The position numbers and the translations under genes were made by a program. A stretch of 64,000 bases of DNA from Kribbella flavida DSM 17836 (GTDB lineage Bacteria > Actinomycetota > Actinomycetes > Propionibacteriales > Kribbellaceae): assembly GCF_000024345.1 (NCBI RefSeq), contig NC_013729.1:1736001-1800000 (forward strand), given 5' to 3'. Under the pieces are notes generated by a model. It was not told the origin of the DNA. It made no database searches and saw nothing but the letters and a program-made list of their open reading frames with translations. Shown here in pieces: positions 1 to 7,701 of the stretch (within the stretch, counting starts at the first letter, position 1; every line of letters starts with the position of its first letter).

Positions 1-1
1 C

Positions 2-640
2 CGACTGGCACGCCGGCTCGGCGCTGGGCAGCTGGCCCGCACTGGGCTCGAGCTGGTCGAGGCAGAGTCCGCCCAGCTAGCCGGTGGCGCTTCGGTCGTG
101 ACGCCTCCGTCGGCCTGGACGGGTGAGTCGCAGTGGAGCGGTGGAGCCTTCGTGTCACTGCCTGCTGGGTCGAGTGCTTCCTGGGAAGTGCCCGCTGCTG
201 CTCAGGCGCGGTTGGTGCTGCCAGTGGTCGACCTGCTGCCTGCGCGCGACGCCGGCCGGAGTACGTGGACCGGTGCTGGAAGGCGATTGGGAGTGGTCGA
301 CCACGGAGCTGGTGGGGCGCAAGGCGTGTCCGCTGCTCCCGGTGCGCTGTTGCCGATAACCCTGGCGCAGCCGTTGCCGGCTGGTGCGCGAGCTGTGGCG
401 GCCACGTCGTCAGGCGAGGCGGTGCGCGTCGACGCGTTGCTGCTGCTGCCGCTGATCAGCAGTCTGCGGCTGGGCGACGGTCAACTGCTTGCCAGCGTCG
501 ACGCTCACTCTCGGTCGGTACCGGTCGCCGGTCGTGGCATTGCCTACTCGTACGACGCGTCGGGGGTGCTGCGGTCGCGGCGTCGCGTGACTGGTCGGGT
601 CGCAGTGGTCGCGGGCGGCTTCACCGTCGTACTCGACTGA
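2..640 (+). CDS. C-terminal part of a large unrecognised protein (5' end outside window)
   Basis: The reading frame is open from position 2 with no in-frame stop until TGA at 638-640, so the window shows only the last ~212 residues. The visible part is rich in Ala, Gly, Val and Leu and is dominated by short beta-strand-like segments (for example SGGAFVSLPAGSSASWEVP and GRVAVVAGGFTVVLD), which suggests a beta-sandwich end domain of a secreted or large enzyme. I do not recognise the family and see no catalytic motif. Its last 20 bases overlap, tail to tail, the 3' end of the minus-strand phosphotransferase gene. A later ATG or GTG could be the true start, but the coding-like sequence before the GTG at position 98 argues for a truncated larger gene. 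Confidence 0.5.
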   Translation, partial: RLARRLGAGQLARTGLELVEAESAQLAGGASVVTPPSAWTGESQWSGGAFVSLPAGSSASWEVPAAAQARLVLPVVDLLPARDAGRSTWTGAGRRLGVVDHGAGGAQGVSAAPGALLPITLAQPLPAGARAVAATSSGEAVRVDALLLLPLISSLRLGDGQLLASVDAHSRSVPVAGRGIAYSYDASGVLRSRRRVTGRVAVVAGGFTVVLD

Positions 641-1670
641 GGGCCTCGGCGCACTGGCCGGCGACGAAGGTCAGCGCCTGACCTCGTTGCTGGAAGAGGT
701 GCTGGCTGTCGGCCTGCTGGTGGTAGGCGTGGTGGGACTCGTCCGCCGCGCGCCCCAGCAGGTGCGGCAGCAGCCAGGCGTACTTGACCCCGGACGCCAT
801 CACCGCGAGGCGGACCTGGCCGGGATCGCCTCGCCAGCCGGCCTCGTGCAGACCGGCAAGGTAGCTGTCGGTGCAGGTCTCGGCCAGCTCGGGCATCCGC
901 TCAGCCGGCCAGAACAGGTCGAACACGGCGTCCGGGATGTGGTTGCCGATGTCCTCCCCGAGGGCGCCGTCGCCGGTGAACGCCCAGTCGAGCAGCGCCA
1001 GCTCGCCGCTCGGGCGGCGGATCACGTTGCTGACCCAGAGATCGAGGTGGCACCGGGCTCTGGGCAGTCGCTCGACGAGGTCCAGCAGTTCAGTGCGATG
1101 AGCAACCAGGTGGAGCCAGGCCGCACAGAGGCCGGGTGGCCAGTGCTCGGCGACCAGCCGCTGTCGCCAGGCCGCGTCGTCGTCGAGCAGTTCCCAGGGG
1201 ACGGCACGGGTGGTCGAATAGTCGCGGAGGAAGCCTTCGGACGTCCACGGCCGCGGTTCGGCGGGGCGCGCTTGCCAGCGTCCGCAGGCCGCGGCCAAGG
1301 CGGCGTGGTCTGCGAGGGAGAACTCGGAGCCTGGTAGGCCGTGGACTTCTTCGAGCCAGATCACGGCGCCGCCGTCGAGGCTCTCGACCTCGGCGGCCGG
1401 GAGATGCAGGCCGGTGTCCGCCAGTTGCCGGCCGAACGCTGGATCCTGGTACACCTCGACCTCGCGCCGCCAGTAGTTCCAGTGCCGAGGGTTGTCGGAG
1501 GCGGCCCAGGGGTCGCTCGGCCCGGTGTGTGGCGCCGCTGGGCGGCGGAGTTCCTTGCGGATGACCGTGCGGCCGTCGGCGTCCGTGACGCGTTCGACCG
1601 ACGCCGTGACCGCGTTCAGCGGATTGTGCCGCAGCGTCGTCCGGGCGACCGGCGGGGTCGGCAGCTTCAT
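621..1670 (-). CDS. Aminoglycoside phosphotransferase (APH) family protein
   Basis: 349 residues with a protein-kinase-like APH fold. Near the middle is the catalytic-loop motif CHLDLWVSNVI (H-x-D-x4-N), followed about 15 residues later by LLDWAFTGDGALGEDIGN, which holds the Mg-binding Asp of the DFG-equivalent. The family transfers phosphate from ATP to a small hydroxyl-bearing molecule; the substrate cannot be told from sequence and antibiotic resistance should not be assumed. The ATG at 1670 is preceded by GGATG, and only 4 bases separate it from the stop of the AraC-type regulator upstream, so the two are probably one transcript. The 3' end overlaps the preceding plus-strand gene by 20 bases. 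Confidence 0.8.
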   Translation of the reverse strand: MKLPTPPVARTTLRHNPLNAVTASVERVTDADGRTVIRKELRRPAAPHTGPSDPWAASDNPRHWNYWRREVEVYQDPAFGRQLADTGLHLPAAEVESLDGGAVIWLEEVHGLPGSEFSLADHAALAAACGRWQARPAEPRPWTSEGFLRDYSTTRAVPWELLDDDAAWRQRLVAEHWPPGLCAAWLHLVAHRTELLDLVERLPRARCHLDLWVSNVIRRPSGELALLDWAFTGDGALGEDIGNHIPDAVFDLFWPAERMPELAETCTDSYLAGLHEAGWRGDPGQVRLAVMASGVKYAWLLPHLLGRAADESHHAYHQQADSQHLFQQRGQALTFVAGQCAEALSRVRR

Positions 1671-1674
1671 CCGG

Positions 1675-2382
1675 TCATCCTGCCGGAACGCGCTCCGGGG
1701 CCAGCAGCACGCGCGGCGGCACGCCGGTGAGGGCCTTCACGTCCCGGCTGAAGTGGGCTTGGTCGGCGTACCCGGTGCGGGCGGCGACTTCCGCGAGCGG
1801 AGACCCGCTGCGGGCCCGGTCGAGCGCGCGGTTGAGCCGTAGTACCCGGTCGAGCATCTTCGGTCCGTAGCCGAACGCGTCGAGGCATCGTCGATGCAGC
1901 TGCCGCTCGCTCAACCCGACCCCCGCGGCCAGTTCCGGTACGCCGAGGCCGCGCCGGACGCCCCGCAGTACGTGTGTGGTGAGCGGATCGGGCGCCTGGT
2001 CGAACAACTCACTCGCCGCGTCCTCCAGCGCCACCGCGGGATCGGCCGCCGTACCGACCCGGTCGGCCAGGCGTCGTACCCGCCGGGCGGACCAGAGCTC
2101 GGCGAGCGGGACCCGTTGGTCCAGCACCTCCCGCGCCGGCACGCCGAGCAGACTCGGCGCTCTCCCGGGCGCGAACCGCAACGCGGCGAACCGCGTCCCC
2201 CCCTCGGCTGATCCGTCGTACGCGCGGCTGTCGGGCCCCGCGACCACCAGCGTCCCTTCGATCCAGAGCAGGTCCATGCACCCGTCCGGCAGGACGCGGT
2301 AGGCGCGTCCGTCGGCCGTTCGCGTCCACAACACCGCGCCCGGCACCCGTGCCGGCCGCTCTCGATAGGCCACCTCCACCAC
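1675..2382 (-). CDS. AraC-family transcriptional regulator with DUF6597-type N-terminal domain
   Basis: About 235 residues. The N-terminal half (YRERPARVPGAVLWTRTADG onward, with VLPDGCMDLLWIEG and VAGPDSRAY) matches the DUF6597 sensor domain. The C-terminal half carries the AraC double helix-turn-helix: ELAAGVGLSERQLHRRCLDAFGYGPK and then LAEVAARTGYADQAHFSRDVKALTGVPP. The frame is open upstream to an ATG at 2481, but the upstream stretch is Pro/Arg-rich and unlike the family, so I prefer one of the GTG codons at 2382, 2379 or 2373. It is followed 4 bases later by the phosphotransferase gene, which it may control; that is inference. Confidence 0.75.
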   Translation of the reverse strand: MVEVAYRERPARVPGAVLWTRTADGRAYRVLPDGCMDLLWIEGTLVVAGPDSRAYDGSAEGGTRFAALRFAPGRAPSLLGVPAREVLDQRVPLAELWSARRVRRLADRVGTAADPAVALEDAASELFDQAPDPLTTHVLRGVRRGLGVPELAAGVGLSERQLHRRCLDAFGYGPKMLDRVLRLNRALDRARSGSPLAEVAARTGYADQAHFSRDVKALTGVPPRVLLAPERVPAG

Positions 2383-2524
2383 ACACCCAGTCTGCAACCC
2401 GCCGACGACAGTTTTCGACCGGCGTGTTCGGCAGTGGTCCAATAGACCTGCCGGTGGGGCGTCCGGGGGCGGTCGCTCCACCGGTCTCGACCCGCGGGGA
2501 ACCCGACCTGGCTACGGCCGGGCG

Positions 2525-3604
2525 TCAGCCGGTGGCGACGTCGACGACCCGCACGTTCTCGGGCACGTACTTGACCAGCGCAACGTTCTCCCGGATCAGC
2601 TCTTCGCCGACCACCTCGCCGGTCCGCCGGTCGATCACCGTGCGCCAGATCTCGTTGCGGCGGAAGTACTGCGCACCCGCCCGCAGGAACCGCTCGCCGC
2701 GGGCGAACACCCGGTACGACCACGGCACCGGCGCGTCGGCCCGGATCTCACCTTCCAGGTACCGCTCACCGACGCCGACCCGGAGCTGGAACGTCCGGTC
2801 GGTGTCGTTGCGGAACTGCAGGTCGACGTAGTTGTAGACGATGCTGCACCCGACACCCCACGGCAGCGCGCGGGCGTTGTCCGGGAACGGGTCGAAGCTG
2901 TGCGTCGAGCGCTGCGTCACGGTCATCGGCGAGTGCAGCACCATCCAGTGCAGCAGGTTCGCGAGCTGGCAGATCCCGCCCCCGACACCCGGCCGGGCTT
3001 CGCCGTTGGACAGCCGCATGCCTTCGACGTAACCCTTGCGACGCGTCGCGTTCCCGACCAGCTTGTTGAAGCTGAACGTCTCACCCGGCCGGATCAGCAC
3101 CCCGTCCACCCGCGCACACGCCAGCCGCAGGTTGGTCACCTTGTTGTGCTGCATCCACATCTCGGTCTCCCCGAGCTGCCGCAGCAGCAACGAACCGTGC
3201 CGCTTCACTCGCACCGGCAACCCCTCGTCCTGCCGGCTCCCGGCGAACACCACCTCCGACCGCCACCACTCCACCCGCCGCCGAGCCCGGTGCCACCGCA
3301 CCGCCAGCGCGTACACGCCCGGCACCCGAGCCACCCACCACCGCCGACGCCGCCGCCCGAACACCCGCTCCCGCTCCGCAGCCGTCAGCTCGTGATGTGC
3401 TCCCGCCGGTGTCAGCCCGTACGGCGTCCTTGCGTCGGCAGCCGACTCGTCGGACCCACATGTGCTCGCCGGCACCTGTTCGTACGAGGTACTCGCGTCT
3501 GCCACGGTCACCTCGCCCGCAGCCGCCAGCCCATTCGATTTCCTCGCGTCGTTCGCAGGTCTCGCGCGCTGCTCACCTCTGACAACTGTCACGTGCTTCG
3601 TCAC
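2525..3604 (-). CDS. VanW family protein
   Basis: 359 residues. The C-terminal two thirds carry the VanW domain with its hallmark GVGGGICQLANLLHWM, preceded by IRPGETFSFNKLVGNATRRKGYVEGM. VanW proteins occur in some vancomycin-resistance clusters and widely in Gram-positive genomes, but their biochemical role is unknown. The first ~80 residues are polar and low in order; residues 80-115 (FGRRRRRWWVARVP onward) are strongly basic and could sit against the membrane, with no clear signal peptide. There is no vanHAX-type partner nearby, so resistance is not implied. The 288 bases upstream hold no gene that I can support. Confidence 0.8.
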   Translation of the reverse strand: MTKHVTVVRGEQRARPANDARKSNGLAAAGEVTVADASTSYEQVPASTCGSDESAADARTPYGLTPAGAHHELTAAERERVFGRRRRRWWVARVPGVYALAVRWHRARRRVEWWRSEVVFAGSRQDEGLPVRVKRHGSLLLRQLGETEMWMQHNKVTNLRLACARVDGVLIRPGETFSFNKLVGNATRRKGYVEGMRLSNGEARPGVGGGICQLANLLHWMVLHSPMTVTQRSTHSFDPFPDNARALPWGVGCSIVYNYVDLQFRNDTDRTFQLRVGVGERYLEGEIRADAPVPWSYRVFARGERFLRAGAQYFRRNEIWRTVIDRRTGEVVGEELIRENVALVKYVPENVRVVDVATG

Positions 3605-3892
3605 CGTTCCCCCGAACGCTCCACCCGGCCACTCCGACCGCCCCAGTCACGCTACGGCGCCGAAAGCTCACAATCCGCGCCGCAATCCACCCGCAACCCA
3701 ACCGAGCCCCCACCGCAAGTGGCGGCCTTTGAGGCGCCCCGACCTGGTCGGCCACCCCGGCCACGTCCCGGTCGGCAGGCCGCGCTTTCCCCTGCAAGCC
3801 GGCGCGTACGCCGAGGTGGTCATCGGCCCGCCAGGCAATCAACAACCCTCTCGGTGATCGCGGGCAGCAGCGCCCGAGCAGCGACGGTGGTT

Positions 3893-4675
3893 TCAGCCGA
3901 GCTCCAGGGCGGTGCAGACCCAGCGGCCTCGGTGGGTCTCCAGGCGAAGAGCCACGGCGCGCGAACGGTCGCCGGCGCGAACGTGGGCAGCAACCTCGAC
4001 CACGTCGTCCGTCGGCCGCGAGACGTGGATCGAACGAACACAGCTGCGGTCCTTGGCCCCGCGCTTGCCGGCGGTGGTGGTGAGACCGAGCAGCCGCACA
4101 CGGCGGTTCAGGTCGGTGAAGACCACCGAGTCGGTCCAGCGAATCAGCTGGCTGATCGCGCGATCGCCGGCAAGCACCTCGACAATCGCCTGAACCAGCC
4201 GAGTACTCCACGCCCGAGCATCCGGCAACGCCGGTCCACCGTGCACCAGTCGCAACCGAGGCCGCGCCGGAATCACCAGCTCCTCAGCAACGTCGTACCG
4301 CAGAGCCAGCGCCCCCTGCGTCGGCACCTCCTGCCGACGAGCCCTACCGCCCTGCCCGCGCCCCTTCCCCGCCCCCGCCAAGGGGTACGTCGTCCCGGTG
4401 CGCGGGTGAGTACGGGCGCCGCTGCCGGCCGCGGTGCTGCCCGTGCCGGTGCTGGCCGCCGTGCTGTGGGGGCGGGCGGCCAGGCCCATGTGCGTCGCCT
4501 TGTCGGCTTCCGGGTGCGTTGCTGTGTCGGCGTCCGCGGCCGGACTCGTGGGCATGTTCGCTTCCGGCTGGGTGGTGACGGACTCGGGGCCGACGAGGTG
4601 CGTGCCGGCGGCCGAGGGCTCGGGGGAGTTGGAGGACGTGGGGTGAACGGCGGCGAGAGCGCGTCGGGTGGTCAT
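3893..4675 (-). CDS. Rv3235-family (DUF6459-type) conserved actinobacterial protein
   Basis: 260 residues in two parts. The first ~130 are Thr/Ala/Pro-rich and probably disordered. The C-terminal ~130 form the conserved domain, running from AWSTRLVQAIVEVLAGDRAISQLIRW to DDVVEVAAHVRAGDRSRAVALRLE and ending ...RWVCTALELG. Members lie near secA in many actinobacteria; the function is unknown. The ATG at 4675 is separated by a single base from the stop of the LysM gene upstream, so the pair is almost certainly co-transcribed and translationally coupled, presumably from the promoter near 5892-5922. A role in envelope or secretion biology is inferred from neighbourhood only. Confidence 0.7.
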   Translation of the reverse strand: MTTRRALAAVHPTSSNSPEPSAAGTHLVGPESVTTQPEANMPTSPAADADTATHPEADKATHMGLAARPHSTAASTGTGSTAAGSGARTHPRTGTTYPLAGAGKGRGQGGRARRQEVPTQGALALRYDVAEELVIPARPRLRLVHGGPALPDARAWSTRLVQAIVEVLAGDRAISQLIRWTDSVVFTDLNRRVRLLGLTTTAGKRGAKDRSCVRSIHVSRPTDDVVEVAAHVRAGDRSRAVALRLETHRGRWVCTALELG

Positions 4676-4676
4676 G

Positions 4677-5840
4677 TCACTTCTCCTGGTGGGTCGGCGG
4701 CACGGGACGGTCGAGGGAGGACGGGGCGTGGAGTACCTGGCCTGGGAGCAGCAGGTCGGGGTCAGGGCCGATCACGGCGCGGTTGGCGGCGTACCACTGC
4801 GGCCAGCGGGCGGCGATCGCTTCAGCTGTGGCACGGGCGCCGAGTTCAGCGGCGGCGATCGACCAGAGCGAGTCGCCTCGGACGACCACGTGACTGCTTG
4901 TGCGGACGAGCTGCCCGCTGCCCAGATCCGTGTACCGCGTCGGCGCACCATCGGTAGGCCGATCCGGCACCCGCACCGAAGGCCGCCCGGGTTCCTCGGT
5001 GCGCCCCTGCGCCCGAGCTTCGACCCGCTGGTCCGTCCGAGACTGCTTGGCCGGGTCGGCCCGCTGGTCCGTGCGCTCGACCGGTTGATGGGCTTGTTGC
5101 TGCGGCCGCTTCGCGCGGCCGTGAACCTCCGATCGCCCCGGCCGGGCGCCGTGCTCAGCGGTCGGCCGCGCGCCGGGCAACTTGTTGCTAGCGGCATCCG
5201 ATCCCGTGAGTCGAACGCTCGACGGCCTCTCGGTGGCGCGCCAGTCGTTGGGTGAGACGCCCGGCCGGCCAGTCGACCCGTGGAGCCGGTCCGATTCCGG
5301 AGCGGACTCGGCCGGTACGTCGGCCCGGTGAGCGGCAGCCCGCCGAGTCGGGGCGGTAGCCGGAGGAGCAGGTTCGGTGAGGCGGAGGATGGACGGCGTC
5401 TCCGTCAGGCGCCAGTTGGGGGGACTCGGCGTGAGCGAGACGGTGGAGGCCCGTTCGGTGGCGGTCCACGGCTGCCGGGGAGGGGCGTCGCTCGGTGCGG
5501 CGTGAGCGACGCCGATGGTCAGCGGGGTCACGGCCGCCACCCCGAGGGCCGAGCGCAGGAGGGGTCGCGAACTCTGCGAAGTGATCGCCCCGGCGACGAC
5601 CGAAGCTGCCCGTCCGAGAACACCCGGGGTCTGCTCCAGGGCCGTCGCCAGGACCGCGACCAGCAGCCAGGCGTACGCGACCCAGGCGACAGCGCCGACG
5701 GCGAGGAAGGCCATCGAGATCAGGTCCTCGAACGACGCCTGAGCCGTCGCACCTGCGGTGACCCATTGCAAGCCGAAGCCCAGCCCGACCACAACGCCCA
5801 GCGCTGAGAGCGGTCTGATTACTCGAATCATCCGGTTCAC
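4677..5840 (-). CDS. Membrane-anchored LysM-domain protein with W-TE-S-LT linker repeats
   Basis: 387 residues. Hydrophobic segments at about 10-30, 45-68 and weakly 97-113 place the N terminus in the membrane. A long Pro/Arg/Thr-rich linker follows, then a C-terminal LysM domain (about 318-372: VVRGDSLWSIAAAELG ... VIGPDPDLLLPGQVLHAP), which binds glycan chains such as peptidoglycan. The linker contains three copies of one 13-residue motif: WTATERASTVSLT (125-137), WRLTETPSILRLT (143-155) and WRATERPSSVRLT (200-212). I know of no named domain matching this. It precedes the Rv3235-type gene by one base. A cell-wall or division-associated role is inference. Confidence 0.75.
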   Translation of the reverse strand: MNRMIRVIRPLSALGVVVGLGFGLQWVTAGATAQASFEDLISMAFLAVGAVAWVAYAWLLVAVLATALEQTPGVLGRAASVVAGAITSQSSRPLLRSALGVAAVTPLTIGVAHAAPSDAPPRQPWTATERASTVSLTPSPPNWRLTETPSILRLTEPAPPATAPTRRAAAHRADVPAESAPESDRLHGSTGRPGVSPNDWRATERPSSVRLTGSDAASNKLPGARPTAEHGARPGRSEVHGRAKRPQQQAHQPVERTDQRADPAKQSRTDQRVEARAQGRTEEPGRPSVRVPDRPTDGAPTRYTDLGSGQLVRTSSHVVVRGDSLWSIAAAELGARATAEAIAARWPQWYAANRAVIGPDPDLLLPGQVLHAPSSLDRPVPPTHQEK

Positions 5841-5862
5841 CTGGTTTCGCGTCTGAACTATG

Positions 5863-5881
5863 AGTTTGCGTCAGTTTGCGT
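5863..5881. repeat. Direct repeat AGTTTGCGT x2, one helical turn apart
   Basis: Two exact copies of AGTTTGCGT start at 5863 and 5873, 10 bases apart, in the leader between the putative promoter and start codon of the LysM gene. Related words occur at 6901 (AGTTTGCC) and 6931 (AGTTTGTCC), upstream of the BldC-like gene. Spacing of a full turn suits cooperative head-to-tail binding on one DNA face. Confidence 0.45.
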
Positions 5882-5891
5882 TGGCTTGATC

Positions 5892-5922
5892 ACTATAAGC
5901 CGTCGGATGCGACGTTTGGCAA
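5892..5922 (-). promoter_or_regulatory. Putative promoter of the LysM/Rv3235-type operon
   Basis: On the minus strand a -35-like TTGCCA (5917-5922) lies 19 bases from TATAGT (5892-5897), a good match to the TATAAT -10 box and one of few AT-rich patches here. It points toward the LysM start at 5840, giving a leader of about 45 bases. Confidence 0.4.
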
Positions 5923-5987
5923 CCCATGCTGACGAGGATTCGCTACGGAGCGTGGGACGGCAGGCACGCACCGTGCCGGCGAGCGGG

Positions 5988-5993
5988 TAGGTT
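5988..5993 (+). promoter_or_regulatory. -10 box of a leaderless-type promoter
   Basis: TAGGTT lies exactly 6 bases before the ATG at 6000, so transcription would start on or next to the start codon. There is no Shine-Dalgarno sequence, and no convincing -35 hexamer. Confidence 0.35.
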
Positions 5994-5999
5994 CACCGC

Positions 6000-6554
6000 A
6001 TGCGTCTGGATGCTCTGTTCGAGGACCTGGAGTCGCAGTTCGCCGCCCTGCAGGACGGGGATCTCTACGGCGAGGTCGCGGAGCGGATCCGGGCCGAGGT
6101 CGGCAAGATCACCCTGCTCGACCGGCTCCGTGGCGCGACCGGCACGGTGATCCGGGTGGAGCTGGCGTACGCCGAACCGGTGCAAGGGGAGCTCGCGCGG
6201 GTCGGCAAGGACTGTCTGCTGATCGAGGCCGAGCGGTTCGAGGAGTGGCTCATCCCCGCGACGGCGTTGACCGCCGTGCACGGACTGGGGCCCTGGGCCG
6301 AGCCGGCCGAAGGAGCGGTTGCTGCCAAGCTCGGCCTGGCACACCTGTTGCGCGGCATCGCCCGCGACCGCTCACCGGTGACGCTGTTCTGTGCCGGTCC
6401 GGGTGGGCACCCGATCACCGGGACCGTCGACCGTGTCGGTGCCGACTTCGTCGAGATCGCGGAGCATCCGCTCGACGCGCCTCGCCGCCGGACCGAGGTC
6501 CACAACACCCGTCTGGTCCCGACCCAGGCCCTCTCGGCCCTCCGTCGCCGCTGA
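6000..6554 (+). CDS. Conserved hypothetical protein
   Basis: 184 residues, soluble, with no signal or membrane segment. Residues 1-45 look helical (MRLDALFEDLESQFAALQDG ... RIRAEVGKI). The rest reads as short beta strands in two similar halves: GTVIRVELAYAEPVQGELARVGKDCLLIEAERFEEWLIP and HPITGTVDRVGADFVEIAEHP, each of the G-x-V-x-R-V-x-x-D-[CF]-[LV]-x-I-x-E style seen in small SH3- or Sm-like barrels. That fold suggestion is inference. I do not recognise a named family. The start is supported by a -10 box spaced for leaderless transcription. It converges on the BldC-like gene. Confidence 0.65.
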   Translation: MRLDALFEDLESQFAALQDGDLYGEVAERIRAEVGKITLLDRLRGATGTVIRVELAYAEPVQGELARVGKDCLLIEAERFEEWLIPATALTAVHGLGPWAEPAEGAVAAKLGLAHLLRGIARDRSPVTLFCAGPGGHPITGTVDRVGADFVEIAEHPLDAPRRRTEVHNTRLVPTQALSALRRR

Positions 6555-6578
6555 CCCGGCGTACGGCGAGGTGCTCGA

Positions 6579-6827
6579 CTACTGGCGAACGTCCTCGGTC
6601 TGCTCGGCGTCCTCGCCGAACGGGTGGCTGTCGATGAACTGGCGGGTCTCGGTGTACAGCCGCTCGATGTACTTTTCCAGCTCGGTGGCCTCGACCCGCC
6701 ACTGACCGCGGCCGCCGATCTTGACCGCGGGGATGTCGCCGCGGCGGACCAGCGCGTAGACCTGGTTGGCCGAGATGTTCAGCACCTCGGCGACGTCGGA
6801 GAGCTGGAGGAAGCGCGGTGCAGGCAT
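6579..6827 (-). CDS. Excisionase/BldC-like helix-turn-helix DNA-binding protein
   Basis: 82 residues. Residues 5-55 (FLQLSDVAEVLNISANQVYALVRRGDIPAVKIGGRGQWRV, read in sections) form a MerR-type winged helix as in excisionase and BldC-like proteins, with an acidic C-terminal tail. I start it at the ATG at 6827 because AGGACGA stands just upstream; an ATG at 6887 in the same frame would add 20 non-conserved residues. Single-domain members lack a ligand domain and often act as developmental or recombination-directionality factors. No integrase lies near, so a regulatory role is more likely. The gene is divergent from the SAF gene; an inverted repeat ATTGCA-N6-TGCAAT lies in the shared region. 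Confidence 0.75.
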   Translation of the reverse strand: MPAPRFLQLSDVAEVLNISANQVYALVRRGDIPAVKIGGRGQWRVEATELEKYIERLYTETRQFIDSHPFGEDAEQTEDVRQ

Positions 6828-6870
6828 TCGTCCTGACGCCCTTTCGCTGGTCGACGGTCGCTGGCGGCGG

Positions 6871-6888
6871 ATTGCAACGTCCTGCAAT
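6871..6888. promoter_or_regulatory. Inverted repeat ATTGCA-N6-TGCAAT, possible operator
   Basis: Perfect 6-base arms (6871-6876 and 6883-6888) in the 214-base divergent region between the BldC-like gene and the SAF gene. This region also holds AGTTTGCC (6901) and AGTTTGTCC (6931), spaced 30 bases apart. Which protein binds is unknown. Confidence 0.3.
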
Positions 6889-7041
6889 CACGGTTCCATC
6901 AGTTTGCCACGGTTCACTCCCGGGAGATTGAGTTTGTCCCCAAGCCGCGGCCCTGTGGACAACCGAGGGCGGCACAACCCGCTCAGTTGGCACAATGGCG
7001 GCTCCGGAGCGCGATCGACAGGTCACAGGGGAGAGTCAGAC

Positions 7042-7701
7042 GTGGTGCAGAGTCCAGTCCGCAGCGGCTTCGCGGCGCCGTCGGCCCCGCCGCAGCGCAA
7101 CCGGCGGGCCCGGTGGAAGGACGGCCGGCTGGTGCTCGGCGTGCTGCTGGTCGCGCTCACCGCGCTGGCCGGCGCCCGGCTGCTCGCCTCGGCCGACGAC
7201 ACCACCACGATCTGGGCCGCCGAGCGCGACCTGCCCGCCGGCACCAAGCTGACCAGCGACGACTTGACCACCGTCCGGGTCCGGTTCACCAGCAGCGAGG
7301 CTGCGGGCCAGTACGTCGCGGCGGACGCCGACCTGAAAGGGCTGGTCATGTCCCGCGCGGTCAAGGCGGGGGAGTTCGTGCCTCGGCGGGCCGCCGTGAG
7401 TCAGGCGGAGAACAACCGCACCGAGCTGCCGCTGTCGATCGCCACCGGCCGGCTGCCCGCCGACATCACGGCCGGTGACCAGGTCGACATTTGGGTCGTC
7501 CCCAAGGACGCCACCCAACCGGCCAGAAAACTCTGGGACGCCGTGCGGGTCAGCCAGGTCGACGCCTCGAAGGGCGTCGCCGGTGGTTCCGCGCGACGCC
7601 AGGTGCTGGTCGGTCTCGAGCCACTCGACCTGCCCAAGCTGCCGGGCGCGTTGGCGGCGATGAGCAGTGGTGAGCCCGTGCTGGTCCGGCGGGGCCGCTG
7701 A
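7042..7701 (+). CDS. SAF-domain protein, CpaB/RcpC-like
   Basis: 219 residues from the GTG at 7042, chosen because GGGGAGAG stands 7 bases upstream and the next codons begin the conserved protein. A basic N terminus (NRRARWKDGR) leads into one transmembrane helix (about 33-50, LVLGVLLVALTALAGARLLA). An SAF domain follows (AERDLPAGTKLTSDDLTTVRV ... VKAGEFVPRRAAV), then a domain like that of CpaB/RcpC, a periplasmic part of Flp/Tad pilus machines. The stop overlaps the start of the CpaE-like gene by one base, so the two are coupled. No pilin, TadA or secretin gene is in the window, so a pilus role is not shown. Confidence 0.75.
   Translation: MVQSPVRSGFAAPSAPPQRNRRARWKDGRLVLGVLLVALTALAGARLLASADDTTTIWAAERDLPAGTKLTSDDLTTVRVRFTSSEAAGQYVAADADLKGLVMSRAVKAGEFVPRRAAVSQAENNRTELPLSIATGRLPADITAGDQVDIWVVPKDATQPARKLWDAVRVSQVDASKGVAGGSARRQVLVGLEPLDLPKLPGALAAMSSGEPVLVRRGR

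Noticed and set aside
621..1670. Antibiotic-resistance gene (aminoglycoside phosphotransferase)
   Set aside because: Only the general kinase-like motifs are present; the family covers many small-molecule kinases, and context gives no resistance signal.
2525..3604. Vancomycin-resistance locus based on the VanW protein
   Set aside because: No vanH, vanA, vanX, vanR or vanS homologue is adjacent; VanW alone does not indicate resistance.
2900..4957. A 685-codon plus-strand open frame across the VanW and Rv3235-type genes
   Set aside because: Composition is Pro/Arg/His-rich and it is antisense to recognisable proteins; not coding.
6579..6827. Excisionase of an integrated element
   Set aside because: No integrase, attachment-site repeat or change in composition is seen around it; a BldC-like regulator is more likely.
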